Shown: positions 35,217 to 44,175, counted from the stretch's first letter. The stretch: DNA of 64,000 nucleotides from Chloroflexota bacterium (GCA_004347695.1 SLTK01000009.1:749744-813743), one strand, 5' to 3'. Translations and numbers: made by a program. The notes: a model not told the origin generated them from the letters alone.

Positions 35217-35897
35217 GTGGCAACCTACCAACAACATATTCGAGTCAGGTCACGCAAACTAGGGCTGTTGATTTATGATGCCCGTATTAGCCGTTCACGC
35301 AAAGTCGAATCTTGTGCCAAGGCCATGGGGTTGTCCGTTGAGGCATATCAATCCATCGAAGCGGGTGAGTCAGCCCCAACTTTGCCGCAACTGGAATCCC
35401 TGGCTTTCTTCCTGGATATACCCCTGGAGCATTTTTGGGGTAACCAGGCGCTCTCTACCCTGGTATCCCCAGACCCGGTCGAACAGCCTGCCCAGTTGAA
35501 AGAACTTCGCCAACGGATTATCGGTACCCGCCTGCGAATGGCCCGTTCAACCCTCAATCTCTCTCTATCCGAGCTTTCGCTGAAGACCAATATCCCGGTT
35601 GACAAGATCCAGCGCTATGAAATGGGACAGGAAGCCATCCCGCTCCCCGACTTGGAACTTCTTGCAAGCACACTGGAAATCCGTAATGAGGATTTATTCG
35701 ACCAGCGTGGGATGATCGGAAAATGGCGCTCAGACAAGGTTACTGCCCAAAATATCATGGATCTGCCACCCGAGGTGCGGGCTTTCATCAGCAAACCGGT
35801 CAATTTGCCTTACCTCGAACTGGCCATGCGCCTGTCAGACCTCTCGGCTGAAAAGCTGCGCGGGGTGGCAGAAGGATTGCTCGAAATCACCTACTAA
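35217..35897 (+). CDS. Protein with two XRE-type helix-turn-helix domains
   Basis: The 226-residue cytosolic protein carries two XRE domains in tandem. The first is at about residues 15-75 (LLIYDARISRSRKVESCAKA, then SVEAYQSIEAGE). The second is at about 100-160 (RLRMARSTLNLSLSELSLKT, then VDKIQRYEMGQE). A C-terminal helical segment follows. Such arrangements bind DNA or act as RodZ-like scaffolds; without a membrane helix the DNA-binding role is more likely. GTG start with GGGGAGG upstream. The stop overlaps the next TPR gene by 1 bp. A link to the kinase operon just upstream is possible but unproven. Confidence 0.85.
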   Translation: MATYQQHIRVRSRKLGLLIYDARISRSRKVESCAKAMGLSVEAYQSIEAGESAPTLPQLESLAFFLDIPLEHFWGNQALSTLVSPDPVEQPAQLKELRQRIIGTRLRMARSTLNLSLSELSLKTNIPVDKIQRYEMGQEAIPLPDLELLASTLEIRNEDLFDQRGMIGKWRSDKVTAQNIMDLPPEVRAFISKPVNLPYLELAMRLSDLSAEKLRGVAEGLLEITY

Positions 35898-36466
35898 TGG
35901 CAAGCGTCAACTGGTCAGGCATGGTATCCGCTCAAGAATTCGAAAAACTGAATCTTGCCGCTCAAGCCGCTTTTGAGCATAAAGACTACCCGGATGCGAT
36001 CCGGTTGTACCAGCAAGTTTTAGGAACCATTAACCCGGTTGAAATGCCGGCTGCCCATGCCGAGACGCGCAATAATCTGTCGGTAGCTCTGTTGAAAAGT
36101 GGAAATGCACAGGCTGCGCTGGAGCAGGCCAGCGGTACCGAACAAATTTTTTCCGGGATCCGCGATCCCCAGCGCCAGGCAATTGCACTCGGCAATATTG
36201 CCGCTGCCCTGGTTGAATTGCAGCGCTATGATGAAGGGCTGGAAAAATATCAATTATCCGCCGACCTGTTCAAACAAACGGGTAATAGTGAGATGCGCAG
36301 CTACGTCCTGCGTGAAATTTCCGTGCTGCAGATGAAGCGCGGCAAGCAAGTTGATTCTTTGTTCGCCATGGATGCCGCCCTGGCAACTAAAGGGAAGCTC
36401 AACTGGCGCGAATCGATCATCAAAAGCCTTGTGCGGATCATCCGTCGGATGATGGGTTCAAATTGA
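35897..36466 (+). CDS. Tetratricopeptide-repeat protein
   Basis: The 189-residue protein contains three to four TPR-like helical pairs (about residues 10-150; for example LAAQAAFEHKDYPDAIRLYQ and ALGNIAAALVELQRYDEGLE). A basic C-terminus follows (SLVRIIRRMMGSN). It has no signal peptide, so a cytosolic scaffold is likely. Its ATG overlaps the stop codon of the double-XRE gene, so the two products are probably made together; TPR/XRE pairs often form signalling modules. No enzymatic domain is seen. Confidence 0.8.
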   Translation: MASVNWSGMVSAQEFEKLNLAAQAAFEHKDYPDAIRLYQQVLGTINPVEMPAAHAETRNNLSVALLKSGNAQAALEQASGTEQIFSGIRDPQRQAIALGNIAAALVELQRYDEGLEKYQLSADLFKQTGNSEMRSYVLREISVLQMKRGKQVDSLFAMDAALATKGKLNWRESIIKSLVRIIRRMMGSN

Positions 36467-36504
36467 CCATTGATGTTTGGGTTTACGGGGTGAATTAAGC
36501 GGAC

Positions 36505-37356
36505 ATGCCAACCCCGGTTATCCTTCGCCAGGCAACTTCAGTCGACTTCACCCTGGTAACGAGTTTTCTGGCCACCAGTCCTCGGATGCACCGCCATCTT
36601 GACTGGCGTCCCCCGGTTGAATGGCTTGGCAGCCAGCCTTTTTGGGTCGCCGAAGCCGGCGGCCGGTTGCTCGCCGCCCTGGCCATGCCGCAAGATCCAC
36701 CCGGCATCGCCTGGGTGCGTCTATTTGCCTGCGCGGTAGGGGTGAGGCCAATGGATTACTGGGAACAATTGTTAAAATGCTGCCTGGAAGACGATGCACT
36801 GGCAAATCGTCCCATCATTCCTTCGCTTGCTTTAAGCGATTGGTTTACCACCATTTTGCTGCGCAGCGGTTTTGAGCACCACCAGAACATTGTCGGGTTG
36901 GAACGGGAGGTCCAAATCAACAACCCGTATTTACAGCCAAACAGCGACCTTTTCGTGCGTTTGATGGAACCCGATGACTTGCCTGTGGTAGCCAGCATCG
37001 ACCAGGCTGCATTCGAACCTATCTGGCAAAATTCGCCCAGCCAGGTACGGCAATCATATGAGCAAGCCGCCATTGCCACTGTAGCTGAGAGTGGAGACGA
37101 AATCGTAGGTTACCAGGTTACAACCGTGAATATGTTCGCAGCGCATTTGGCCCGTCTGGCAGTGAAACCCGGGCTCCAGGGCCATCAGGTTGGCACCACA
37201 TTGCTTTATGATCTGGTGCAACGCTGCAGGACGGAACGACTGTGGCAGATCACCATCAACACCCAGGATAATAATCAGGCATCCCTGGCGTTATACCGTA
37301 AAGTCGGTTTTCAGCTAACCGGTGAAGCCTTTCCCGTTTATGTATATCGCGGCTAA
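36505..37356 (+). CDS. GNAT-family acetyltransferase
   Basis: The 283-residue protein has two GNAT-like lobes. The C-terminal lobe is the clearer one, with LARLAVKPGLQGHQVGTTLL (acetyl-CoA-binding motif A) at about residues 214-233 and NNQASLALYRKVGF (motif B) at about 254-267. The N-terminal half resembles a degenerate GNAT fold. The acceptor is not predictable. No ribosome-binding site is obvious. It follows the TPR gene by 38 bp on the same strand. Confidence 0.85.
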   Translation: MPTPVILRQATSVDFTLVTSFLATSPRMHRHLDWRPPVEWLGSQPFWVAEAGGRLLAALAMPQDPPGIAWVRLFACAVGVRPMDYWEQLLKCCLEDDALANRPIIPSLALSDWFTTILLRSGFEHHQNIVGLEREVQINNPYLQPNSDLFVRLMEPDDLPVVASIDQAAFEPIWQNSPSQVRQSYEQAAIATVAESGDEIVGYQVTTVNMFAAHLARLAVKPGLQGHQVGTTLLYDLVQRCRTERLWQITINTQDNNQASLALYRKVGFQLTGEAFPVYVYRG

Positions 37357-37480
37357 AATTAGAAAACTCTTATCGTTAATCATAGACAATTGTGACTGGA
37401 TATGGCAAAATTAAACTGTTGAATGTCGTATGATTTTACATAAAAATATCTTTGGAAGTATTTCTTTGAGGAGACCTTAA

Positions 37481-38188
37481 ATGGTTAAAACCGCTCAACC
37501 CGAAGCCAAGAAATTAAGCCGGCGGGACGCATTTCGGGCACAACGCCTTGGTCAACAACGCCGCAATCGAGCGATTTGGATCGCAATTGCCACTATCGCC
37601 GCGCTGGCTGTGGCAGCAATTTTAATCTTCCCCAACTTGCCCGTCAGCCCGGAAAATGTTCAGGCGCCGGAACAGCGTAACCGCTCCCAGGTGCAGGGCA
37701 CAACTGCCGGCGACCCCAACGCTCCGGTGACGGTCGTCGAGTATTCAGATTTTAATTGCGTCCATTGCAAAAATTTCTGGGTTGAATCAGAAGAACAATT
37801 GGTTAATGATTACATTGAGACTGGTAAAGTGTATTTCCAATACGTGCCGATGAGTTTCATCAGCCCTACCTCATTTACCGCTGCTGAAGCCGCCTACTGT
37901 GCCATGGATCAGGAAAAATTCTGGGAATTTCACGACTACATTTTCGCCAATTATGGCGCTGAATTCACAGCGCCAATGCTCAAAGCCATTGCCGAACAGG
38001 TTGGGCTGGATATGAACGCTTACAACAGTTGCTTTAACAGCGGCAAATATCAATTGAAAGTTCAACAGGACTTGCAATCCGCGCAAAGTCTAGGGATCAA
38101 TTCGACTCCAACGTTTGTTGTCAACGGTGAGAAGACGGATCGCGGTAATCTGTTCGCGGTAATCGAAAAAGCCCTTAGCGAGAATTAA
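37481..38188 (+). CDS. Membrane-anchored DsbA-like thiol-disulfide oxidoreductase
   Basis: The 235-residue protein has a basic N-terminus, one membrane helix at about residues 30-52 and an extracytoplasmic thioredoxin-fold domain. The active site is CVHC in SDFNCVHCKNFW near residue 90, and the cis-proline motif is NSTPTFVVNG near 205, a combination typical of the DsbA/thioredoxin_4 family (BdbD-like). It probably introduces or reshuffles disulfides in exported proteins, which suits the many Cys-bearing lipoproteins in the window. GAGGAG precedes the ATG. Confidence 0.9.
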   Translation: MVKTAQPEAKKLSRRDAFRAQRLGQQRRNRAIWIAIATIAALAVAAILIFPNLPVSPENVQAPEQRNRSQVQGTTAGDPNAPVTVVEYSDFNCVHCKNFWVESEEQLVNDYIETGKVYFQYVPMSFISPTSFTAAEAAYCAMDQEKFWEFHDYIFANYGAEFTAPMLKAIAEQVGLDMNAYNSCFNSGKYQLKVQQDLQSAQSLGINSTPTFVVNGEKTDRGNLFAVIEKALSEN

Positions 38189-38279
38189 TACGCAGGTAGC
38201 GGGAAAAGACCTGTGTTTACCCAGGGCGTGTTAATGTAGCGGCATGGGGATCGTTCCCGAATTTAATTGTCCTTACTAA

Positions 38280-38395
38280 CCCCGTGCCCGGTTGCGCAAC
38301 ATGTGCGATTACTGGGCACGGGGGCAAATGTTGGGTATGCCGTTCTGAAAATCCCCGTGCCCCCACGGTTCGAATTTTGCTCGGCGCGGGGAATT
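38280..38395. repeat. Cluster of competing GC-rich hairpins between convergent genes
   Basis: The 10-mer CCCCGTGCCC occurs at 38280-38289 and 38353-38362, with its exact reverse complement at 38314-38323 between them, so either outer copy can pair with the middle one. A GTTGCGCAAC palindrome (38291-38300) is nested in the first loop, and a further GC-rich block (GGCGCGGGGAATTTT) follows. It probably ends transcription for the DsbA-like and DUF554 genes. Confidence 0.65.
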
Positions 38396-38414
38396 TTAAT
38401 TGTATAAATACAGT

Positions 38415-39125
38415 TCAATACACACCCAGCAACTGCATCAACAGCACCAGCAGCGGGGCAATGAGCAGCGCGGGCAGAAAGTTACCGGTGCGTATCTTTT
38501 TGATTTCCAGCAGGCTGCTGATGGCAATCGCCAGAAGAATTACCCCGCCAGTAGCGTTCATTTCCGTCATCATGGCATCCGTCACTACCGATTGAACCTG
38601 TACGGCCAACAACGAGATGCTTCCCTGATAGATAAGCACCATGGCAGCCGAAAAAAGCACGCCAACACCCAGGCTGGAGGCAAATGCCAGTGCGCCGAAG
38701 GCGTCCAAAACCGATTTAACCACCAACGTCTGGTAATCTCCGGTTAACCCGTCCTGAATGGATCCTAAAATAGCCATTGGGCCTACACAGAAAACCAGTG
38801 AGGCGGTGACGAAGCCGCGTACAAAATTACTTTCCAGGGCTGCGCCATGAGCAGTTGTGAAACGACCTTCCAGCCAGACCCCAAGCAGCTGAAGCGCCCG
38901 GTCGATTTGAATAATTTCGCCCAGTAACACCCCAATCAACAGGCTGCCAAGCACTGCCAGGGCATTTTGCGTCGATAAAAACAACTTCAGTCCAAAGGCC
39001 AGCGTGAACAATCCGAGCACCGCCATCACAGTCTGACGGAATCGTTCCGGCAGGCGTGAACCAAGAAATAAACCCAAAATCCCGCCGATCAAAATCGCGG
39101 CGGCATTGATAAAAGTTCCAACCAC
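38415..39125 (-). CDS. DUF554 family membrane protein
   Basis: The 236-residue protein is almost entirely hydrophobic, with about seven membrane helices and the family-typical start MVGTFINAAAILIGGILGL, then GLFTLAFGLK and SLLIGVLLGE. It matches DUF554 (YdfK/YqgA), proposed membrane transport proteins of unknown substrate. It starts 2 bp after the stop of the cobalamin adenosyltransferase gene, so the two are one operon. Whether it moves a cobalamin precursor is speculation. Confidence 0.88.
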   Translation of the reverse strand: MVGTFINAAAILIGGILGLFLGSRLPERFRQTVMAVLGLFTLAFGLKLFLSTQNALAVLGSLLIGVLLGEIIQIDRALQLLGVWLEGRFTTAHGAALESNFVRGFVTASLVFCVGPMAILGSIQDGLTGDYQTLVVKSVLDAFGALAFASSLGVGVLFSAAMVLIYQGSISLLAVQVQSVVTDAMMTEMNATGGVILLAIAISSLLEIKKIRTGNFLPALLIAPLLVLLMQLLGVY

Positions 39126-39127
39126 CG

Positions 39128-39673
39128 TTAATCTCCTTTAGCCAGGGTAGGTCTTTGCTGCCCGGTCTGCTGTAGGATGTCTATTTCAAGAACAAAAAGG
39201 AGCGAGGATAAACGGTTGAGAAATGCTATTAATGACCGGTTGGCGACCATTCCGCAATCCGCCAGCTCGACCACCCGCCGCTCCGCCCGGCGTACAACGG
39301 TGCGCGCCAGCGAAAAAGCGGCACTGGCTGGCGAATCACCCGGAACGATAAATTCAGAGGGCATAACGATCCGTTTGCTCAGCGCTGCAATCTGTTTTTC
39401 CAGCATCAGGACGCTTCCTTCATCAATTTTCTGGAAGCGGGCAGCGTTCTCCGGCGTGGCAGCGATCTCAGTCATCAGTTGATATAGCTGGCGCTGAATT
39501 TCAAGGACCAGTGCGGTTTCCGGTATGTCCCCCATCAGGCTGCGCGCCAAACCTAAAGCCGCGTTAGCCTCATCCAACGCCCCCAACGCTTCCATGCGCC
39601 GGTCATATTTTTGCACCCGCCCCTCGCCTAACAGGCCGGTTGTGCCGTCATCACCTTTGCCAGTAAAAAACAT
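39128..39673 (-). CDS. Cob(I)yrinic acid a,c-diamide adenosyltransferase (PduO type)
   Basis: This enzyme adds the 5'-deoxyadenosyl group of ATP to cob(I)alamin. The 181-residue product carries the PduO signatures: the N-terminal ATP motif GKGDDGTTGLLG (residues 5-16), then RTVVRRAERRVV and NRLSSLLFVLEI, as in the human MMAB family. All are in the expected order and the length is standard. It implies adenosylcobalamin-dependent enzymes or corrinoid salvage in this organism. It is first in a two-gene minus-strand operon with DUF554. Confidence 0.94.
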   Translation of the reverse strand: MFFTGKGDDGTTGLLGEGRVQKYDRRMEALGALDEANAALGLARSLMGDIPETALVLEIQRQLYQLMTEIAATPENAARFQKIDEGSVLMLEKQIAALSKRIVMPSEFIVPGDSPASAAFSLARTVVRRAERRVVELADCGMVANRSLIAFLNRLSSLLFVLEIDILQQTGQQRPTLAKGD

Positions 39674-39871
39674 CGCAGACCGCCTTAATGATTTTATGAT
39701 TACAGATCAAGACTGCCATAGACCAGGGGGGCAGTTACGTTCTGCTCATCTGTTTTGATCTATAAATCGAATATCTATACGAATAACGCAAATTTACTAC
39801 AAATGCCGAAGCATCAACCGTTTACGGCGGTTGAGAACGCTCCCTATTTTAACCCCGTTTAGCCGTTTTCC

Positions 39872-40438
39872 TTAGAAGTGCAGGTATAAATACCAGAACT
39901 GGTTTGCCGGGAAACCGCCGGCAAGAGTTTGATCCCAGATAAATTCACCCGGCGAGGTTTTTCCTTTGAGTTGCAAATCCAAAGAACGCAGCAAATCTTT
40001 TTCTCTGACCCTCAAGTCGTTGCTTTCGGCGAATAACAACTCCAGGATCACACGCAGACGCACATTGTATGGATAATCGCCAGCCCGGGCTTTTGGCGCC
40101 TCGCCCAACTCGCCGAGGTAGTTCTTCCACAACATCATTCGATTGGGAATCTCTTGCTGCACTTTTACACTCCACCTGGAACGCCATTGCGCCCGAACCC
40201 TGTTGATCTGCTCGTAAAGGGTTTCAAACTCAGTAGTCTGATCGGCTGGCAAATTGACTGCCTGGAGTCGTTTCAAGCTGAGCAACAAGTTCCCGAGTGT
40301 TAACCGTGTGGTGCCACCACTCAGTTGGCGGCCATGCGCCCCGGTTACCGGAAAATACAATACATCCGATAACAGATATTCTTCCAGCACCAAGGCAGAT
40401 GCATCTAAAAATGTCAGGTCATTATCCAACAACTGCAT
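39872..40438 (-). CDS. Hypothetical protein downstream of a binding-protein gene
   Basis: I do not recognise the 188-residue product. It has no signal peptide or membrane helix and looks mostly alpha-helical, with several charged helices (LLSLKRLQAVNLPADQTTEF, then LYEQINRVRAQWRSRW) and an aromatic C-terminus (NQFWYLYLHF). GGGAG lies 8 bp before the ATG. It starts 29 bp after the stop of the peptide-type substrate-binding protein, so co-transcription is likely. Confidence 0.7.
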   Translation of the reverse strand: MQLLDNDLTFLDASALVLEEYLLSDVLYFPVTGAHGRQLSGGTTRLTLGNLLLSLKRLQAVNLPADQTTEFETLYEQINRVRAQWRSRWSVKVQQEIPNRMMLWKNYLGELGEAPKARAGDYPYNVRLRVILELLFAESNDLRVREKDLLRSLDLQLKGKTSPGEFIWDQTLAGGFPANQFWYLYLHF

Positions 40439-40467
40439 TTCCAGCTCCCTTCAGGCAAGGGATTGTT

Positions 40468-42150
40468 TTATGGAACAGAAGGAGTTGCTGTCGGTACGCG
40501 AGCGACCAGGAACCATTCCAAAATAGTTGCAAAGCGGTCGCTGGTATCCAGCAGCGGCCCCATGCGCACGCCTTGCACCTGACGATCCACGCCGTAATTG
40601 TAAACCGGGTAGTAAAGCGGCAGTGATGGCAATTCATCACTGAAAATAACCTGGAAATTGCGGTACAAGCGCGCCCTTTCGCCGACATCGACTGCGATCC
40701 GCGCTTCTTCGAGGTATTCGCTGGCGATTTTGTGGTCCCATTGCGAATAGTTCTGACCGCTGGTTGCCAGCACCGAATCCCAGAAAGGGTATGGATCTGG
40801 ATCCGGATAGCGCGCCAGATTCAGATCAACCAGCACTGCCTGATACTCGCGGTTCGTCAGGCGTTCCATGACCAACACATCGTACGGCACGGCCTCAAGC
40901 GTCACGGTAACCCCAAGGGCAGTCCAGTCCTGCGCGATTGCTTCGGCCACCCGCTGGTGTTGAGGGGTGTCGGGGTAAAGCAAATTGAATTTAAGGACGA
41001 CGCCATCCGAGCTTACCCGTTCGGCAGTATTTTCCGGGTTGACCGGAAACCCGGCCTCGTCCAGCAAGGTTTTTGCCCGGTCGACATCCAGGCCTACATG
41101 AGGGGTGGCGTCATAGTACGCCCAGGTACCGGGGAAGATCGGGCCATCGGCTAAAATTGCCTGGCCGTTGAAAATTTTATCAACGATATACTGGCGATTC
41201 AACCCCGTATACAACGCCCGACGCAGATTGGCATCCTGGAAAAAGGATGCTTCAGCGTTATTTAAATTGAACATAACCATAGCCAGTTCAGGCAGCCGGC
41301 CGGTGTAAACCGCCAGGTTGGGCTCTGCCAGCGCCGCAGGCAGAGCATCCGCGAAAATCTGGCTGATGCCCTGCACCTGCCCGGCTTGATAGGCTTGCAA
41401 TGCAGCCGTGGAATCAGGATAATACCGGAATATTAATTGTTCGATGAACGGCTGTTTGCCGTAATAATCAGCGAAAACCTTCAGCACCAGTCCGGTGATT
41501 TGACCATTTTCAACGATCAACCGGTCGAATTGATATGGCCCGCTGCCAACCGGTTGGATGTTAAAATCCATGTCCTTGATTTCGTCGATCGACTTGCCGT
41601 TGAGCAAATGACTTGGCAGGATGCCAAAGGACAAATAATCGAGAAAGGGTGCGAAAGGTTCAGGAAGTTTGAATTGCAGTGCAGTCGGACTGAGTTTGAC
41701 AACTTCGATCCCCGTCCAGAACTCCTGCAGATCTGCCGGAACAAAACTGCCGCCGTTCCGCAACAGATCGACGGTGAAGAGCACATCATCAGCCGTCAAA
41801 GGCTCGCCATCATGCCATTTGACGTCGGGTTTTAAATCAAAGTTGTAAACGGTCCCATCCCGTGAAATGCCCCAGGCTGATGCCAGGTCGGCCGACGGAT
41901 TACCACGTTCATCAAATGCAATCAGCCGGCTGTAAATCAAACGATCGATATCGCGGTCAGCGGGGTTTTCGAAGTCAAACAGCGGATTTAGCCGTTGAAG
42001 GGAACCAACCAAGGCTTCCGTATAAAATCCGCCCTGCACTGGCTCGGTCGTCACGTTCTGGCCGCCCTCCGGTTGTTCCCCCAACAATAATATCCCGACC
42101 ACAATCCCGGTCAGGAAAATAATAAGGAGTTGCCATCGAAATTTTTTCAT
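40468..42150 (-). CDS. Peptide/oligosaccharide-type ABC substrate-binding protein (SBP family 5)
   Basis: The 560-residue protein has an N-terminal signal peptide or anchor (residues 5-23) without a lipobox cysteine and the SBP_bac_5 architecture: GGFYTEALVGSLQRLNPLF, LASAWGISRDGTVYNFDLKP and WHDGEPLTADDVLFTVDLL near the N-terminus. The C-terminal lobe contains WALGV-type features (DWTALGVTVTLEAVPYDVL). Such proteins deliver peptides, nickel or oligosaccharides to Dpp/Opp permeases. No permease or ATPase gene is adjacent, so its transporter must lie elsewhere or it acts as a sensor. The hypothetical gene downstream probably shares its transcript. Confidence 0.9.
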   Translation of the reverse strand: MKKFRWQLLIIFLTGIVVGILLLGEQPEGGQNVTTEPVQGGFYTEALVGSLQRLNPLFDFENPADRDIDRLIYSRLIAFDERGNPSADLASAWGISRDGTVYNFDLKPDVKWHDGEPLTADDVLFTVDLLRNGGSFVPADLQEFWTGIEVVKLSPTALQFKLPEPFAPFLDYLSFGILPSHLLNGKSIDEIKDMDFNIQPVGSGPYQFDRLIVENGQITGLVLKVFADYYGKQPFIEQLIFRYYPDSTAALQAYQAGQVQGISQIFADALPAALAEPNLAVYTGRLPELAMVMFNLNNAEASFFQDANLRRALYTGLNRQYIVDKIFNGQAILADGPIFPGTWAYYDATPHVGLDVDRAKTLLDEAGFPVNPENTAERVSSDGVVLKFNLLYPDTPQHQRVAEAIAQDWTALGVTVTLEAVPYDVLVMERLTNREYQAVLVDLNLARYPDPDPYPFWDSVLATSGQNYSQWDHKIASEYLEEARIAVDVGERARLYRNFQVIFSDELPSLPLYYPVYNYGVDRQVQGVRMGPLLDTSDRFATILEWFLVARVPTATPSVP

Positions 42151-42244
42151 AGGGTTGAAACGGGAAAAGGGCGCCCCCTTTTATTATGCGAGTCGCCCTG
42201 CGCGCAAGGATGGCAGGCAAAGCTGCCACCGGTTTGCTGACCGT

Positions 42245-42466
42245 TTATCCGAATGCCACCGCCGCAAGGGTGAGGAGCACAAAGACAACCGCCAGCCCAA
42301 TGGTGATGAGGAAAATCGTTTTCTCGAGACCGCGCCGGGCTGAAAAAACCTGGCTGCTGTCAGCGCCGGTCAACCCGCCCAGGCCAACACCCTTGTTCTG
42401 GAAGATGACGCTGGCAATCAATGCGATCGAGATTATAATCAGTGCGATATCAAGGTAGTTGGTCAA
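42245..42466 (-). CDS. secG: Preprotein translocase subunit SecG
   Basis: SecG is the small third subunit of the SecYEG channel. The 73-residue product has two membrane helices (about 5-22 and 49-70) separated by the family-typical cytosolic segment VIFQNKGVGLGGLTGADSSQ and FSARRGLEK. The TTG at 42466 is the start, because GGAGGA lies 6 bp upstream and the conserved region begins directly after it; longer in-frame starts up to 42589 would add 41 non-conserved residues. A weak hairpin (AAAAGGG...CCCTTTT) near 42165-42182 follows. Confidence 0.93.
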   Translation of the reverse strand: MTNYLDIALIIISIALIASVIFQNKGVGLGGLTGADSSQVFSARRGLEKTIFLITIGLAVVFVLLTLAAVAFG

Positions 42467-42528
42467 GCTCGTTCCTCCATTTATGTAGACCCACGAATTA
42501 TACCGTCCCCCAGCAGAAATCGTCAATG

Positions 42529-42534
42529 TATACT
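42529..42534 (+). promoter_or_regulatory. -10 element giving a leaderless PHP-gene transcript
   Basis: TATACT ends 7 bp before the GTG at 42542. No ribosome-binding site or -35 is visible. Confidence 0.4.
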
Positions 42535-42541
42535 GAATGCT

Positions 42542-43687
42542 GTGCATGAGAATGCGGTGCATGAATTTATTGTAAATCTGCACATACATACCCGTTTTTC
42601 AGATGGCACTGGTACCCATACCCGGATTGCCCGGGACGCCTTAGATGCTGGTCTGGACTGCATCATTTTTACCGATCACAATGTGCGTGTGGAGGGAGTT
42701 GAAGGATATCTGCGGAAAGATGGCCGCAAGCTGCTGATTCTGGTGGGTGAGGAAATCCATGACCAGGCGCGCCAGCCGCAAAAAAATCATCTACTGGTCC
42801 TTGGGGTCGACCACGAAATGGCTCAGTCAACCGACCAACCCCAGCAGCTTATTGACCGGGTGAACCAGGCAGGCGGATTGAGCTTTATCGCCCATCCGAT
42901 CGACCCGGCTTTGCCGCTCTTTCACGAGGATGATATCTCATGGGAGAGCTGGGGAGTACGCAATTACACGGGTATGGAGCTTTGGAATGGGCTTAGTGAG
43001 TTGAAGACAGTCATCCATAACTGGTTTGACGCCGTCCGATATGGTTTTAACCCCGATTCGGTTGCCCACGAACCGCACCCAGCGGCTTTGCAGCGCTGGG
43101 ATACGCTGCTGGCGCAAGGCCAGCGGGTCGTAGCCATCGGGGGTTCAGATGCGCATGCGCTGACTGTGCGAGTTGGCATGATGCGGAGAACAATATTCCC
43201 ATACTCTTTTCACTTCCAGGCAATCAATACCCATGTTCTAACATCGGATCCGCTGACTGGAAATAATTTTAACTATGACCGGAAGTTGATTTACCGCGCA
43301 TTGCAGCAAGGTCATTGTTTTATCGGCTATGATCTGCCGGCACCAACCCGCGGCTTCAGGTTCACGGCCCAAACCAAACAGGGTGAGCTCTCGATGGGCG
43401 ACCAGGGGGAAGTTCGCGGCGCGGTGACGCTGCAAGTGCGGCTCCCCTTTCCGGCGGAATGCCGTCTGTTACAGGATGGGCGGGTGATCAAAACCTGGAT
43501 CGATCAGCAAGTTGGCGCCCATATTACCAAAGAACCCGGCGTTTATCGGGTGGAAGCATTTATCCCCTTTCTTGGCAAACAGCGTGGGTGGATTTTCAGC
43601 AATCCGATCCACCTGCGTCCCCCTTCTACCGAAAGAAATCCGCTAACAGGTCCGCAATGGTCACAAACAACGTTACCCGATTTTTAG
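42542..43687 (+). CDS. PHP-domain metal-dependent phosphoesterase
   Basis: The 381-residue protein has the PHP fold: NLHIHTRFSDGT near residue 13 (first metal ligands HxH and the following Asp), FTDHNVRVEG, a GEEIHD motif, FIAHPIDPAL and a late GGSDAHAL. These are the histidine and aspartate ligands of a multinuclear metal site. Members include histidinol phosphatase and nucleotide or RNA phosphoesterases; the substrate is not clear here. From about residue 290 there is a beta-rich C-terminal domain. The GTG start fits a leaderless transcript. The 3' end overlaps the next gene by 31 bp. Confidence 0.85.
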   Translation: MHENAVHEFIVNLHIHTRFSDGTGTHTRIARDALDAGLDCIIFTDHNVRVEGVEGYLRKDGRKLLILVGEEIHDQARQPQKNHLLVLGVDHEMAQSTDQPQQLIDRVNQAGGLSFIAHPIDPALPLFHEDDISWESWGVRNYTGMELWNGLSELKTVIHNWFDAVRYGFNPDSVAHEPHPAALQRWDTLLAQGQRVVAIGGSDAHALTVRVGMMRRTIFPYSFHFQAINTHVLTSDPLTGNNFNYDRKLIYRALQQGHCFIGYDLPAPTRGFRFTAQTKQGELSMGDQGEVRGAVTLQVRLPFPAECRLLQDGRVIKTWIDQQVGAHITKEPGVYRVEAFIPFLGKQRGWIFSNPIHLRPPSTERNPLTGPQWSQTTLPDF

Positions 43688-44160
43688 ATTCTCGAAAAAT
43701 ACCCTACGCGGCTTTTGAACTGCCGGCCGAAAAACTGGGAGCACTGGAAAGCGCGCGGGTCATGGGAGTTGCGCCCTCCCTGGTTTATAAAACGATCGTG
43801 GTGGTGCGCGAGAAACCCGCCAAAGCGATCCTGGCGGTGGTTCCTGGCGACCATGAGGTCAATCTTAAGACTCTGGCAGCCGCGGTTGGCGAGAAGAAGC
43901 TTAAAGTCCCTCCCATGCGCGAAGCGGAACAGTTAACAGGCTTGCAGGCAGGCGGAATCTCACCACTGGCGCTGATCAATAAAGGGTTTCAGGTGATCGT
44001 CTCAAGCGAAGCATTACAGCATGAACAGATTCACATCTCCGGCGGGCAGCGGGGGTTGAACCTCCGCCTGCCGGTGCGGGCGCTACTCGACCTGACCCAT
44101 GCGCGGACAGCAGCAATCAGCAACCCACTGCCGGATGGCGAGGGCGAAAACGAGGATTAA
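43657..44160 (+). CDS. YbaK/EbsC-type aminoacyl-tRNA deacylase
   Basis: The 167-residue protein belongs to the YbaK/ProX-like family that hydrolyses mischarged tRNAs (YbaK itself acts on Cys-tRNA(Pro)). It has RFLDSRKIPYAAFEL at the N-terminus, SLVYKTIVVVREK with the conserved lysine, LAVVPGDHEVNLKTLAAAVG and LQAGGISPLALIN where the family has GGxSP. ATG at 43657 matches the family start; the 31-bp overlap with the PHP gene implies translational coupling. It converges on the trehalose synthase gene with a 15-bp gap. Confidence 0.9.
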   Translation: MVTNNVTRFLDSRKIPYAAFELPAEKLGALESARVMGVAPSLVYKTIVVVREKPAKAILAVVPGDHEVNLKTLAAAVGEKKLKVPPMREAEQLTGLQAGGISPLALINKGFQVIVSSEALQHEQIHISGGQRGLNLRLPVRALLDLTHARTAAISNPLPDGEGENED

Positions 44161-44175
44161 CCTCATTACCGCGAT

